Below are positions 1 to 7,656 of a DNA stretch of 64,000 nucleotides, piece by piece; within the stretch, counting starts at the first letter, position 1, and each line of letters opens with the position of its first letter. The notes below the pieces were generated by a model. It worked only from the letters and a program-made list of their open reading frames with translations, ran no database searches and was not told the DNA's origin. A program made the position numbers and the translations under genes. Source of the DNA: Mycobacteroides sp. LB1 (lineage in GTDB: Bacteria; Actinomycetota; Actinomycetes; Mycobacteriales; Mycobacteriaceae); contig NZ_JACCFF010000004.1 in the NCBI RefSeq assembly GCF_013449725.1, positions 310,001 through 374,000 of the forward strand, read 5' to 3'.

Positions 1-972
1 GAGCCGCCTCCGGCGCCGGATCCCTTGCCGACTAATTTCCCGGGGCCGCGTCCGGCCTTTGGTACTCCGTCTTACTTTGCGCAGCTGGCCTTCGCGGTAT
101 TGCACGTGCTTGCATTACCGATCACGGTGCCGGTGCAGGCGATCATTGGTAAGACCGAGGGTGTGCCGACGGTGATTGTCGCGGCGCTCAATGACTTGTC
201 GAGTCTCCTTGGGCAGGTACCGAAACTGTCGGCACCTGCAGCCGACGCACAGACCACGCCGGAGACGTCCCTCTCTCAGCGGGCCGATCAGGCCGCCACC
301 AAGCCGGATGCCGTGTCCGAGAAGTCAGAGGCCACCAAGCACGACGCCGCTGTGAAGACGGCCAGCATCGAGCACACAGAGCATGGGGCCAAGCCTGCCG
401 AGACGTCTGCAGAGGCGCCCAAAACGGAGCATGAGGCTAAGCCCGTCGACACGGCCGCGGAGGCACCGAAGGTAGATCCGACGAAAGTCGTTGAGCCGAA
501 GGTGGACCCGACGAAAGCGGTTGAGCCGAAGGTCGACCCGGTGACGGCAGAGGCCGCCAAGCCGGAAGCTACGAAGCCGGAAGCCGCCAAGCCCGAAGTG
601 ACGAAGCCCGAAGCCGCCAAGCCGGAAGCCGCCAAGCCTGAGGTCACGAAGCCGGATGCCACGCGTCCCGCCAAGGTCATCCGGGACAGCCTGAAGTCGG
701 CGCCCGGTGACACGAGCACCACCGGCGGTACTAAGACGGCCGAGGGATCCAAGGGAGCCGAGACAGATAGCAAGGCGCCCGCTGCGTCTACGGTGACCAA
801 GGTTCGCGAGGGATTGACGTCCTCGGTGGGCGGCAAGACCGATAAGCCCGCTGAGAAGCCATCGACGGAGAAGTCGTCGCCGGAGAAGTCGTCGACCGGC
901 AAGGGCGCATCGTCATCGGAAGGGACTTCACATTCCTCCGAAGGAAAGTCGCACTCCGCGTCTACTGACTGA
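1..972 (+). CDS. Ala/Lys/Glu/Pro-rich repeat protein, 5' end outside window
   Basis: The reading frame is open from the first base of the window, starting with a Pro-rich stretch, so the N-terminus is probably missing; a TTG at 25 is only the first possible start inside the window. A short hydrophobic region (about residues 15-45 from that TTG, with the motif LALPITVP) is followed by about 150 residues of KPE-type repeats (KPEAAKPEVTKPEAA, VDPTKVVEPKVDP) and a Ser/Glu/Lys/His tail. The same order, hydrophobic LxLPxxxP region, charged Pro/Ala/Lys/Glu repeat and Ser-rich tail, recurs in the proteins at 4110-5633 and 35655-37991, so the three look like members of one secreted or wall-associated family. 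No enzymatic domain is visible. It overlaps yaaA tail to tail by 11 bp. Function unknown. Confidence 0.7.
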   Translation, partial: EPPPAPDPLPTNFPGPRPAFGTPSYFAQLAFAVLHVLALPITVPVQAIIGKTEGVPTVIVAALNDLSSLLGQVPKLSAPAADAQTTPETSLSQRADQAATKPDAVSEKSEATKHDAAVKTASIEHTEHGAKPAETSAEAPKTEHEAKPVDTAAEAPKVDPTKVVEPKVDPTKAVEPKVDPVTAEAAKPEATKPEAAKPEVTKPEAAKPEAAKPEVTKPDATRPAKVIRDSLKSAPGDTSTTGGTKTAEGSKGAETDSKAPAASTVTKVREGLTSSVGGKTDKPAEKPSTEKSSPEKSSTGKGASSSEGTSHSSEGKSHSASTD

Positions 973-1708
973 CGATGATCGTCAGCGCGTTGCCGTCGCG
1001 CTCGATATGAAGTCCCGCGCGACGGGCGACGGTGGCCACCGCGGCGGCGTCAGTGGGTTCGGCTCTGCTTCCGGCGAGGATGCGCGCCAGCTTTCCCTTG
1101 TGTGCCTTGTTGAAATGGGTGATCACCGTGCGGCGCCCATCGGGATGCTCGGTGAGGCAATCAACGGTCACTGCGTGCGGTAGCCGCCCCAAACCCGCAT
1201 ATGAACCTGAACGTAGATCGACGATCAGTTCGTTCGCGGCCAGCTCGGCCAACACTGGTTCCAGAACGGGCTTCCAGCGCGCGGACAACGACGGCTTTCC
1301 GGGCAGTTTGGACGAGGCCGATAGCCGGTAGGCGGGGACCGGATCATCGGCACGTAGCAGTCCGAACAGTGCCGAGCCGACAGCGAGTCGCTCGCGTGCC
1401 CTGGTTGCGGCGGCACCGCGCAGCGATGTCACGTCGAGGGCGTCGTACAGCACGCCGGTGTACCGGTGCAGGGCAGGCATGGTGGGTGAGGCGCGCAGCT
1501 CGGCGTTGCGCTGAATCTCGGCGTCCTGCGATGCCGAGATGCCCAGCGCCTTCCTGCATGCCTGAGGGTTGGCGGCGAGAGCGACGAGCTCGTTGACGAG
1601 TGTCCCGCGGAGTGGATTCAGCGCCGGTGTCGCCAGTTCGTCCAGGCGCAGAGGAGTGTGATCTCCACCTTCACGTTTGGTTTCCGAGGGTGGCAGCAAC
1701 ACGATCAC
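962..1708 (-). CDS. yaaA: YaaA family (UPF0246) peroxide-stress protein
   Basis: About 248 residues, the usual length of YaaA, a cytoplasmic DNA-binding protein that in E. coli lowers intracellular iron and limits oxidative DNA damage. The family's N-terminal signature is present (IVLLPPSETKREGG), as are the central LYDAL and SALFGLLRADDPVPAYRL segments and the C-terminal ITHFNKAHKGKLAR block. I start it at GTG 1708 because this places the LLPPSETK signature at the N-terminus as in homologues; the frame stays open about 48 codons further upstream, but that extension overlaps the region preceding the VOC gene and looks non-coding. It is divergent from the VOC protein and convergent with the repeat protein at 1-972. 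Confidence 0.88.
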   Translation of the reverse strand: MIVLLPPSETKREGGDHTPLRLDELATPALNPLRGTLVNELVALAANPQACRKALGISASQDAEIQRNAELRASPTMPALHRYTGVLYDALDVTSLRGAAATRARERLAVGSALFGLLRADDPVPAYRLSASSKLPGKPSLSARWKPVLEPVLAELAANELIVDLRSGSYAGLGRLPHAVTVDCLTEHPDGRRTVITHFNKAHKGKLARILAGSRAEPTDAAAVATVARRAGLHIERDGNALTIIVSQ

Positions 1709-1827
1709 TCCACAGACCGTAGCGAACTGGCCGCCCTCTGCGGCGGACAGGGTCGGCACCTGCGATGAGTTTTTCTGGCCTCGGTGGTCGATACCTGTGA
1801 ATGCCCCATCCAGTTCAAGGAGACCCC

Positions 1828-2610
1828 ATGCCCACTCGTGAAGAAACTCCACTCGGTGCCCCCGCGTGGATCGACCTTGCCTCGTCGGACCTTGAGAAGT
1901 CGAAGGCGTTCTATGGCGCGCTGTTCGGCTGGACGCTGCAGGAGGCCGGCCCCGAGTACGGCGGCTATGTCAATGCGCACAAGGACGGTAAGGCCGTCGC
2001 GGGAATGATCGCCAAAAACCCGGAGTGGAATGCCCCCGATGGGTGGACGACGTACTTCGCCACCGATGACATCAATGCCACGCTGCAGAAGGTGGCCGAT
2101 AACGGTGGCGGAAATTGCATGCAGGCCATGGAAGTTCCGGAGCTCGGATACATGGGAATCTTCGGCGATTCCTCCGGCGCCGTAGTTGGGTTGTGGCAGC
2201 CGCTGGCTCACAAGGGGTTCCAGTTGGTTGCCGAGGCGGGCGCGCCGGTGTGGCATGAACTGAATACCCGTGAATATGACAAGGCGGTCGACTTCTACAC
2301 CAAGGTTCTCGGTTGGGATACCAAGGTAGAGGGTGATTCCGATGATTTCCGGTATGCGTGCGCCCAGCATGAGGGTGAGCCGATCGCGGGTGTCAACGAC
2401 GCGACCATCGGCCAGTGGGCGCTTCCCGAGGGTGTGCCGGCTCATTGGGCCGTGTATTTCGGTACCGACGATACCGACGCCAGTGCCACCAAGGTCGCCG
2501 AGCTCGGTGGTGTGGTGCTGACACCCGCGCAGGACACCCCATATGGGCGGATGGCGCTGGTGCAAGACACCACCGGCGGTACCTTCTGGCTGTGCTCGGT
2601 TGATTCCTGA
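1828..2610 (+). CDS. Double-VOC (glyoxalase/bleomycin-resistance fold) protein
   Basis: A 260-residue cytoplasmic protein with two vicinal-oxygen-chelate domains. The first runs about residues 8-125 (PAWIDLASSDLEKSKAFYGALFGW) and the second about 140-258 (VWHELNTREYDKAVDFYTKVLGW). It resembles the M. tuberculosis Rv0577/Rv0911 family as I remember it. Metal-dependent lyase or dioxygenase chemistry is typical of the fold, but the substrate cannot be read from sequence. The ATG at 1828 is chosen because it follows a good ribosome binding site (AAGGAGA) at proper spacing; an ATG at 1801 lacks one. A strong hairpin with a T-rich tail follows the stop, so the gene is probably monocistronic. Confidence 0.9.
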   Translation: MPTREETPLGAPAWIDLASSDLEKSKAFYGALFGWTLQEAGPEYGGYVNAHKDGKAVAGMIAKNPEWNAPDGWTTYFATDDINATLQKVADNGGGNCMQAMEVPELGYMGIFGDSSGAVVGLWQPLAHKGFQLVAEAGAPVWHELNTREYDKAVDFYTKVLGWDTKVEGDSDDFRYACAQHEGEPIAGVNDATIGQWALPEGVPAHWAVYFGTDDTDASATKVAELGGVVLTPAQDTPYGRMALVQDTTGGTFWLCSVDS

Positions 2611-2623
2611 TAACTGCCGCGGT

Positions 2624-2667
2624 AAAGGCCCGTCATCGTACTCACGGTGATGACGGGCCTTTATTTT
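2624..2667. terminator. Intrinsic terminator between convergent genes
   Basis: A perfect 14-bp inverted repeat (AAAGGCCCGTCATC at 2624-2637 against GATGACGGGCCTTT at 2649-2662) encloses an 11-nt loop and is followed by TATTTT. It lies just after the VOC gene stop and just before the stop of the convergent polymerase gene, so it can serve both. Stems with a clear U tract are uncommon in mycobacteria, which makes this one easy to trust. Confidence 0.9.
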
Positions 2668-3873
2668 CTAGAGGTCCTCGAAGGTGGGGATGCCCCACTC
2701 CTCGTGTCCACCCCCGTGTAACAAGGTGGCACGGGTGACTGACCGAGTGCCAAACTTGTCGCGCAGTTCATCAAGGGTACTGTCGAGCGCCAGCGCGTTC
2801 TCCGTCAAACCTGTGAACGGAAGCTCCAATTGTGCTGCGCCGCATGGGTCGAAGTTGGAAACGGAGAATCCGATCAGGGTGATTCCCCGCTCGGCGATCA
2901 GCGAGGCGCCCTCGTCGACAAGCTGCCGTGCCACCGCCAGCAGGCGCTCGGTGGAGGTCGTGGGCCGCAGCACGGTGTGTGAACGCGTCGCGCGCGTGTA
3001 ATCGTCGAACCGCAGCCGTAGCACCACGGTTCGACAACTGCGGTCGGTGCCACGCATCCGCCGGGCGATCCGCTCGATGAGCTGGGTGGCTATGGCGTCG
3101 ATCTCCTTAGGCGTGCGGCGTCGCCGCCCAAGTGCGCATTGGGCGCCGATGGAACGCCGCCGCCGTCCTCCTTGAACTCGCCGCGGGTCCACATTATTTG
3201 CAAGGCAATGCAATTGGTGGCCCATGGCCCGGCCGACCATTGCAGCCAGCGTGGACTCGCCGAGATCTGCGATATCCGCGACCGTACGGATGCCGTACAC
3301 CCGCAGCTTCTTGGCAGTGATCGCGCCGACGCCCCATAGTGCCTGCACCGGTAAGGGCCGCAGGAATGACAACTCCTCGTGGGGCTCCACCACCAACAGC
3401 CTATCGGGTTTGCCCTGACGGCTGGCGACCTTGGCCAGGAACTTGGTGCGAGCGATCCCGACGGTGATCGGCAGACCCGCCCGCCGGCGTACCTCCGCGC
3501 GCAGTACTGCCGCGATATCGCGCGGTGTGCCCGAAATGCGCAGTAAGCCAGCGACATCCAGAAACGCCTCGTCGATGGACAAGGGCTCGACCAGGGGAGT
3601 GGTGTCTCGGAAGACCTCAAAGACCTGCTTACTCGCCGCGCTGTACGCGTCGAAACGGGGTGGAACCACCACGGCACTCGGGCATAGTTGATGCGCCTGC
3701 CGGCCTCCCATCGCGGTGCGCACCCCGCACCGCTTCGCTTCGTAGCTGGCGGCCAGCACGACACCGCCTCCAACGATCACCGGGCGGCCGCGCAGCGCTG
3801 GATCATCACGTTGCTCGACGGAGGCGTAGAACGAGTCCAGATCCGCGTGCAGGATGCTGGCCGTTCCGTTCAT
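2668..3873 (-). CDS. dinB: Y-family DNA polymerase IV (DinB type)
   Basis: A translesion DNA polymerase of about 401 residues. The N-terminal palm motif SILHADLDSFYASVEQ carries the first catalytic Asp and the steric-gate region. SIDEAFLDV supplies the second Asp-Glu pair, WGVGAITAKKL is the thumb helix-hairpin-helix, and the little-finger domain follows. Near the C-terminus QLELPF matches the beta-clamp-binding motif QLxLF/QLxLPF, so it can probably be recruited by the sliding clamp. Mycobacteria carry several DinB paralogues; this one is neither the short DinP nor the DinX sequence as I recall them and may be a DinB3-like form (inference). I start at ATG 3873 from the family N-terminus; an in-frame ATG at 3906 adds 11 residues without support. 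Confidence 0.9.
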   Translation of the reverse strand: MNGTASILHADLDSFYASVEQRDDPALRGRPVIVGGGVVLAASYEAKRCGVRTAMGGRQAHQLCPSAVVVPPRFDAYSAASKQVFEVFRDTTPLVEPLSIDEAFLDVAGLLRISGTPRDIAAVLRAEVRRRAGLPITVGIARTKFLAKVASRQGKPDRLLVVEPHEELSFLRPLPVQALWGVGAITAKKLRVYGIRTVADIADLGESTLAAMVGRAMGHQLHCLANNVDPRRVQGGRRRRSIGAQCALGRRRRTPKEIDAIATQLIERIARRMRGTDRSCRTVVLRLRFDDYTRATRSHTVLRPTTSTERLLAVARQLVDEGASLIAERGITLIGFSVSNFDPCGAAQLELPFTGLTENALALDSTLDELRDKFGTRSVTRATLLHGGGHEEWGIPTFEDL

Positions 3874-4109
3874 GAACAGATGCTCGCACCGGGGTCCGAC
3901 AGCCATAGCGGGTTGATTTGCCCAACCGCTGGTTGATTCGGAGAATCCCTGGGCAATCCTCGGTGGCGCCCGGGAGATATTTGACTTACGGCTAGGAAAA
4001 CTATCGAGTTCCTGGTCGGCGGCATGGTGCAGTGTGCCCTACGTTTATGGCGAGTTCTCCAGGTTACTTCCAGCCTATTCACAAGCTTTGCCCAGAAGGG
4101 GTGGTTTAC

Positions 4110-5633
4110 GTGCGTATACGACTTCGTGCGACGGCGGCCGCGACGGTTTGCAGTATTTGCATCGCCGCGTCGGCTTCCGCGCTCACGATCCAAACTCCTA
4201 GCGCCAGTCCGGAACAACATCGGACAGTGTCGACACAGGCGTATGTCCTGATGTCGAACGATGGCACGCTCTCGCCCGCCAGCATCGGCTCGCTGGCTAC
4301 CTTGCCGGGTGTCCAGGGTCCGGCCGCGACGCCGACGGCTGCGGCTGCTGCGCCGGCGCCGAGTTTGTTTACGGCGATTCAGCCGGTGTTCACGGTGTTG
4401 GGTGGGGCGTTGACGCTGCCGTTCAACATTCCGTTCTGGTTTGCAACGGGGCAGTTGAATGCGGCGGCGAATCAGAAGGTGATCAATGACTTTGTGACGG
4501 CCATTGGTCAGTTGCCGGGTGTTCCGGCTGCGGTGTTGTCGTACTTGGCGGGTATTCCGTCGCAGACGTTGCCGACGATCCCGTCGATTCCGGGGTTGAC
4601 GTCAGCGGCGGCTTCTCCGACGGTGAAGCCTTTGGCTGCTGCTGCTGCGCCGACGGCTGCGGCTGCTGCGCCGGCGCCGAGTTTGTTTACGGCGATTCAG
4701 CCGGTGTTCACGGTGTTGGGTGGGGCGTTGACGCTGCCGGTGAACGTCCCGTTCTGGTTTGTGACGGGGCAGTTGAATGCGGCGGCGAATCAGAAGGTGA
4801 TCAATGACTTTGTGACGGCCATTGGTCAGTTGCCGGGTGTTCCGGCTGCGGTGTTGTCGTACTTGGCGGGTATTCCGTCGCAGACGTTGCCGACGATCCC
4901 GACCATTCCGGGCATCACCTCGCTGGTCACGCCCTCGTCGAAGCTGATCACGAACGCTGCGGCGATTCAATCCGATGCCACAAAGGCTGACGTCGTCAAG
5001 TCGGAGGTCGCGAAGCCCGGAACCCTCGAGGAAGCGGCGAAGCCCGCCACCTCGGTGGAGCCGGTCAAGGTGACGACTCCGGCTGAGCCGGCCAAGTCTG
5101 TGGAAGCGGCTACCTCGGTGGAGCCGGTCAAGGCGACGACTCCGGCCGAGCCTGCCAAGCCAGCCACCTCGGTGGAGCCGGTCAAGGTGACGACTCCGGC
5201 TGAGCCGGCCAAGCCCGTGGAAGCGGCCACCCCCGCCGAGCCGGTCAAGCCAGCCACCCCGGCTGAGCCCGTCAAGCCTGCGACTCCTGCTGATGCCGCC
5301 AAGCCTGCGGAGCCGAAGGTCAACGTGCCGAAGGTCAAACTGCCCACCCCGGTCACCAAGGTCGGAGAGGTCAGCGGCGGGGTTGCGCCGAAGACCGAAG
5401 ACTCGGCCAAGGGAGACAAGAGCGAGAAGGCTGATTCCAAGGACGCCAAGTCCGACAAGGGGTCCGCACCGAAGAAGTCCGAAAATGACTCTTCAGCTGC
5501 GAAGAAGCCCGAGAGTGCCGCGTCGACCACCGGTAAGTCGGAGTCCGCCTCGAGCTCCTCATCGAGCGACTCGCACTCGAGCGCCTCGAACGGTTCCTCG
5601 CACAGCGACTCGCATAAGGCGTCGTCCGACTAG
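4110..5633 (+). CDS. Secreted protein with a duplicated ~106-residue module and Ala/Pro/Lys/Glu repeats
   Basis: From GTG 4110, which has AGAAGGGG about nine bases upstream, the N-terminus reads as a Sec signal peptide (RIRLRATAAATVCSICIAASASA). Two near-identical modules follow (SLFTAIQPVFTVLGGALTLP, then QLNAAANQKVINDFVTAIGQ and LPGVPAAVLSYLAGIPSQT), repeated with a period of 106 residues. The C-terminal half is a low-complexity tail of SVEPVKVTTPAEPAK units, a Lys/Glu/Asp stretch and a Ser/His tail. Architecture and composition match the proteins at 1-972 and 35655-37991. I know of no function for it; a cell-wall or surface role is inference from the signal peptide and Pro/Ala/Lys composition. 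A TTGACT at 3981 could be a -35 element, weakly supported. Confidence 0.78.
   Translation: MRIRLRATAAATVCSICIAASASALTIQTPSASPEQHRTVSTQAYVLMSNDGTLSPASIGSLATLPGVQGPAATPTAAAAAPAPSLFTAIQPVFTVLGGALTLPFNIPFWFATGQLNAAANQKVINDFVTAIGQLPGVPAAVLSYLAGIPSQTLPTIPSIPGLTSAAASPTVKPLAAAAAPTAAAAAPAPSLFTAIQPVFTVLGGALTLPVNVPFWFVTGQLNAAANQKVINDFVTAIGQLPGVPAAVLSYLAGIPSQTLPTIPTIPGITSLVTPSSKLITNAAAIQSDATKADVVKSEVAKPGTLEEAAKPATSVEPVKVTTPAEPAKSVEAATSVEPVKATTPAEPAKPATSVEPVKVTTPAEPAKPVEAATPAEPVKPATPAEPVKPATPADAAKPAEPKVNVPKVKLPTPVTKVGEVSGGVAPKTEDSAKGDKSEKADSKDAKSDKGSAPKKSENDSSAAKKPESAASTTGKSESASSSSSSDSHSSASNGSSHSDSHKASSD
4331..4901 (+). repeat. In-frame tandem duplication, period 318 bp
   Basis: The segment at 4331-4583 recurs at 4649-4901 with only a handful of mismatches, mostly at the FNIPFWFAT versus VNVPFWFVT position. 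The period of 318 bp is exactly 106 codons, so the reading frame is kept. The near-identity at synonymous sites implies a recent duplication or ongoing gene conversion inside this gene. Confidence 0.92.
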
Positions 5634-5643
5634 TCCCCGGTAG

Positions 5644-5689
5644 CAAGCACAAAGGTCCCCGCGCCCGACACGGCGTGGGGACCTGCTTG
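5644..5689. terminator. Hairpin downstream of the secreted repeat protein
   Basis: AGGTCCCC (5653-5660) pairs with GGGGACCT (5677-5684), extended inward by CGCC/GGCG and outward by CAAGCA/TGCTTG. The structure begins about ten bases after the stop of the gene ending at 5633 and lacks a U tract, as is common for mycobacterial terminators. Confidence 0.6.
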
Positions 5690-5698
5690 TAAGCGGAA

Positions 5699-5722
5699 CT
5701 GACATAAGTCAACATCATTGAC
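5699..5722 (+). promoter_or_regulatory. Probable MarR operator abutting the start codon
   Basis: GTCAA (5708-5712), five bases, then TTGAC (5718-5722) form an inverted repeat that ends directly before the ATG at 5723. An overlapping second repeat, TGAC-ATAA-GTCA, lies at 5699-5710. No ribosome binding site is visible, so the message may be leaderless or nearly so, and a bound regulator would block initiation. Autoregulation by the MarR protein encoded next is inference. Confidence 0.5.
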
Positions 5723-6151
5723 ATGGAAACCGACGGAACCGCGACCCTGGGGTACTTGTTGACCCGTACCGCGACATCGCTGCGCGGCAAGGTCGCGGCC
5801 CGGCTGGAGCCGATTGGCCTCAGCCTGCCCGAGTACATCTGCATGCGGATCCTGCAGACCTCTCCCGGCATGTCCAATTCGGAGCTGGCCAGGCAGGCCA
5901 TGGTTACCCGACAGGCAATGAACGCGGTGCTGCACCGGCTGGAAGAGGAGGGGCTCATCAGCCGTCCGGAGAATGCGGACCACGGCCGGTCGCTGCCAGC
6001 TCGCCTGACCCGGCGCGGCAGCACCCAGCTGGACAAGGCGGTCGAGGCGGTGACCATTGCCGAGAACGAGGTCATGGAGAAGCTCTCCGTCGACGAACGC
6101 CGCTCTCTGAAGGCGATGCTGGTCAAATGCGTTCCGGGGCAATTGCCATGA
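5723..6151 (+). CDS. MarR family transcriptional regulator
   Basis: A 142-residue winged-helix regulator. The HTH is at about residues 50-72 (SNSELARQAMVTRQAMNAVLHRLEEEGLISR), followed by the wing (ENADHGRSLPARLTRRG) and a C-terminal dimerisation helix. Such proteins usually repress their own operon and release DNA on binding small phenolic or hydrophobic ligands, or on oxidation. The stop overlaps the start of the downstream membrane-protein gene by 4 bp (ATGA), so the two are translationally coupled, and an inverted repeat sits directly against the start codon. Ligand unknown. Confidence 0.85.
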   Translation: METDGTATLGYLLTRTATSLRGKVAARLEPIGLSLPEYICMRILQTSPGMSNSELARQAMVTRQAMNAVLHRLEEEGLISRPENADHGRSLPARLTRRGSTQLDKAVEAVTIAENEVMEKLSVDERRSLKAMLVKCVPGQLP

Positions 6152-6579
6152 GACGCGCCGGGTGGCTGATCGCATTCGCCGGTCTGGTGATGGCGGTCAG
6201 CGTCTGGCTTCCGTGGCTGCGTACCTCGGCCAGCGGTGGAGGCAGGGCCAACGCCATTGGTGGTGCCATCGGATCCGTCGTACTTCCAGCGGGATTCGGT
6301 GCGGGACAAATGATTCTGCTGGTATCGGCGCTACTCGTGGTGGCCGGATGCATGGTGGGGCAGAACATCCTGCACCGCGTTGCGCCGATCGCCGCGGGCG
6401 TTCTGGCACTTGGGCTGCTGGGGCTGGAACTGCTGTACTACCGCACCAATATCAAGGCCCCGATCGTGACGGGGTACGGGTTCTGGGTCGCGATCGCGGT
6501 GTCGGCTATCGCGGTCGCGCTGTCCATCGTGGCCTTGTTGTCACGACCCCAATCCGGCGAGCAGCAGTGGGACGATTGA
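6148..6579 (+). CDS. Small four-helix membrane protein coupled to MarR
   Basis: 143 residues from ATG 6148 (RRAGWLIAFAGLVMAVSVWLPWL), with about four transmembrane helices (near residues 5-24, 48-70, 76-92, 110-132) and a short polar C-terminus. The chosen start overlaps the MarR stop by 4 bp; an in-frame ATG at 6127 is also possible. The gene overlaps the enoyl-CoA hydratase gene tail to tail by 39 bp. I do not recognise the family. Its coupling to MarR suggests a stress- or efflux-related envelope function, which is inference only. Confidence 0.7.
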   Translation: MRRAGWLIAFAGLVMAVSVWLPWLRTSASGGGRANAIGGAIGSVVLPAGFGAGQMILLVSALLVVAGCMVGQNILHRVAPIAAGVLALGLLGLELLYYRTNIKAPIVTGYGFWVAIAVSAIAVALSIVALLSRPQSGEQQWDD

Positions 6580-7206
6580 GCCGTACATCCCGTACTTGAC
6601 CGTGCCGAGCGTGTCCCGGTTCTTGCCCACTAATGGCGCTACGAAACTTGTTGCGGTAGAGAGCACCTGGCCCTCGTCGACGGCTGCATCGACGATCTGG
6701 TAACCCAGGCTCTCGGCGCCGCCGAGCCGCCGGCCGCTGGGCATGGTGGCGGACGCCGCCTGTGGTGTCATCTTGCCTTGGCACAGCGCCGCCATACCGG
6801 GCGTGAACGGCATGCCGAGGTCGACCTCGGGCAGGCAGAAGAATCCGCGATCGACGCGCATCACCCGGTAGTCACAGGCCAGCGCGACCATGGCTCCGGC
6901 ACCGAAGGCATGACCGTTGACGGCGGCGACGGTGGGCGTGGGGAACACGAGGAAGCGCGCCAGAATCTTCTGGACCTCGGTGATGTACCAGCTGAGCTTG
7001 TCGGGGTTGGTGCCCAGGAAGTCGACGTCCAGCCCGTTGGAGAAGAACTTGCCGCTCCCGGTGACAACCAGAGCGGCCGGGGTCTCATCCGCGAGGGCCT
7101 CGTCGAGCAGCGCGTTGATCTGATCGATATTGGCTGTGGTGAAACGGTTCTCGTCGGTTCCGAGTTCAAGGGTGTACACGCCTTCGGCGCGGTGCAGGGA
7201 TGGCAT
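6541..7206 (-). CDS. Enoyl-CoA hydratase/isomerase family protein
   Basis: A 221-residue crotonase-fold enzyme, slightly shorter than the usual 250-260. The CoA/oxyanion-hole segments are visible (GKFFSNGLDVDFL and AAVNGHAFGAGAMVALACDYRV), as is the catalytic-loop region FCLPEVDLGMPFTPGM. The pattern resembles delta3,delta2-enoyl-CoA isomerase-like members more than classical hydratases, but hydratase activity cannot be excluded. It is the last gene of the run ethR - alcohol dehydrogenase - thioesterase - this gene, starting six bases after the thioesterase stop, so a role in acyl-CoA handling alongside those enzymes is likely. Confidence 0.85.
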   Translation of the reverse strand: MPSLHRAEGVYTLELGTDENRFTTANIDQINALLDEALADETPAALVVTGSGKFFSNGLDVDFLGTNPDKLSWYITEVQKILARFLVFPTPTVAAVNGHAFGAGAMVALACDYRVMRVDRGFFCLPEVDLGMPFTPGMAALCQGKMTPQAASATMPSGRRLGGAESLGYQIVDAAVDEGQVLSTATSFVAPLVGKNRDTLGTVKYGMYGSIVPLLLAGLGS

Positions 7207-7212
7207 GTGCTG

Positions 7213-7656
7213 TTACCTCAACTGTTCGAGAGCTGTAGTGACCTGCTCGGGGATGGGAACGGGAGTGCGCGCGTCGGAGTCCACATAGACATGGACGAAT
7301 CTGCCCAATGCGCGGGGTGCGCTTTCGACTTCACCGTCGACGACGCGGAACACTGCGAGCTTGTAGATGACGCTGCTGCGGCCCTGGTGCTCCAGGGCAA
7401 GGCCGATGGACAGCTCATCGGGGAAGGACACCTCGGCCAGGTATTTGCATGAGGTTTCGGCGACGACGCCGATGGCAGGCAAGTCCCGGATATCGCATCC
7501 GGCGGCCTTCATCAGCCAGCCGTTGACGGCGGTATCGAACCAGGCGTAGTAGACGACGTTGTTGACGTGCCCGTAGACATCGTTGTCGGCCCAACGGGTT
7601 TGGTGCCGCAGATGTACCGGGAAGTCGGCCTTGGTGGGCAGTTCTGGCTTGGTCAT
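7213..7656 (-). CDS. Acyl-CoA thioesterase, 4HBT hot-dog fold
   Basis: 147 residues from ATG 7656 (TKPELPTKADFPVHLRHQTR), the typical length of YbgC/4-hydroxybenzoyl-CoA thioesterases. The active-site signature is clear: RWADNDVYGHVNNVVYYAWFD, with the catalytic Asp in the WADNDxxGHVNN motif. Such enzymes hydrolyse acyl-CoA to free acid and CoA in the cytoplasm. The start overlaps the stop of the upstream alcohol dehydrogenase by 4 bp (ATGA), so the two are co-translated. The much longer upstream frame is rejected because it reads antisense through the dehydrogenase end without coding character. Confidence 0.88.
   Translation of the reverse strand: MTKPELPTKADFPVHLRHQTRWADNDVYGHVNNVVYYAWFDTAVNGWLMKAAGCDIRDLPAIGVVAETSCKYLAEVSFPDELSIGLALEHQGRSSVIYKLAVFRVVDGEVESAPRALGRFVHVYVDSDARTPVPIPEQVTTALEQLR

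Noticed and set aside
541..665. Regular short DNA repeats resembling an array
   Set aside because: They are in-frame codons for KPEAAKPEV-type protein repeats without spacer structure; not a CRISPR array.
288..902. Antisense open frames over the Ala/Lys/Glu/Pro repeat genes (also 4967-5530 and 37163-37633)
   Set aside because: They are mirror translations of the biased GC-rich repeats (Ser/Ala/Gly-rich), not independent genes.
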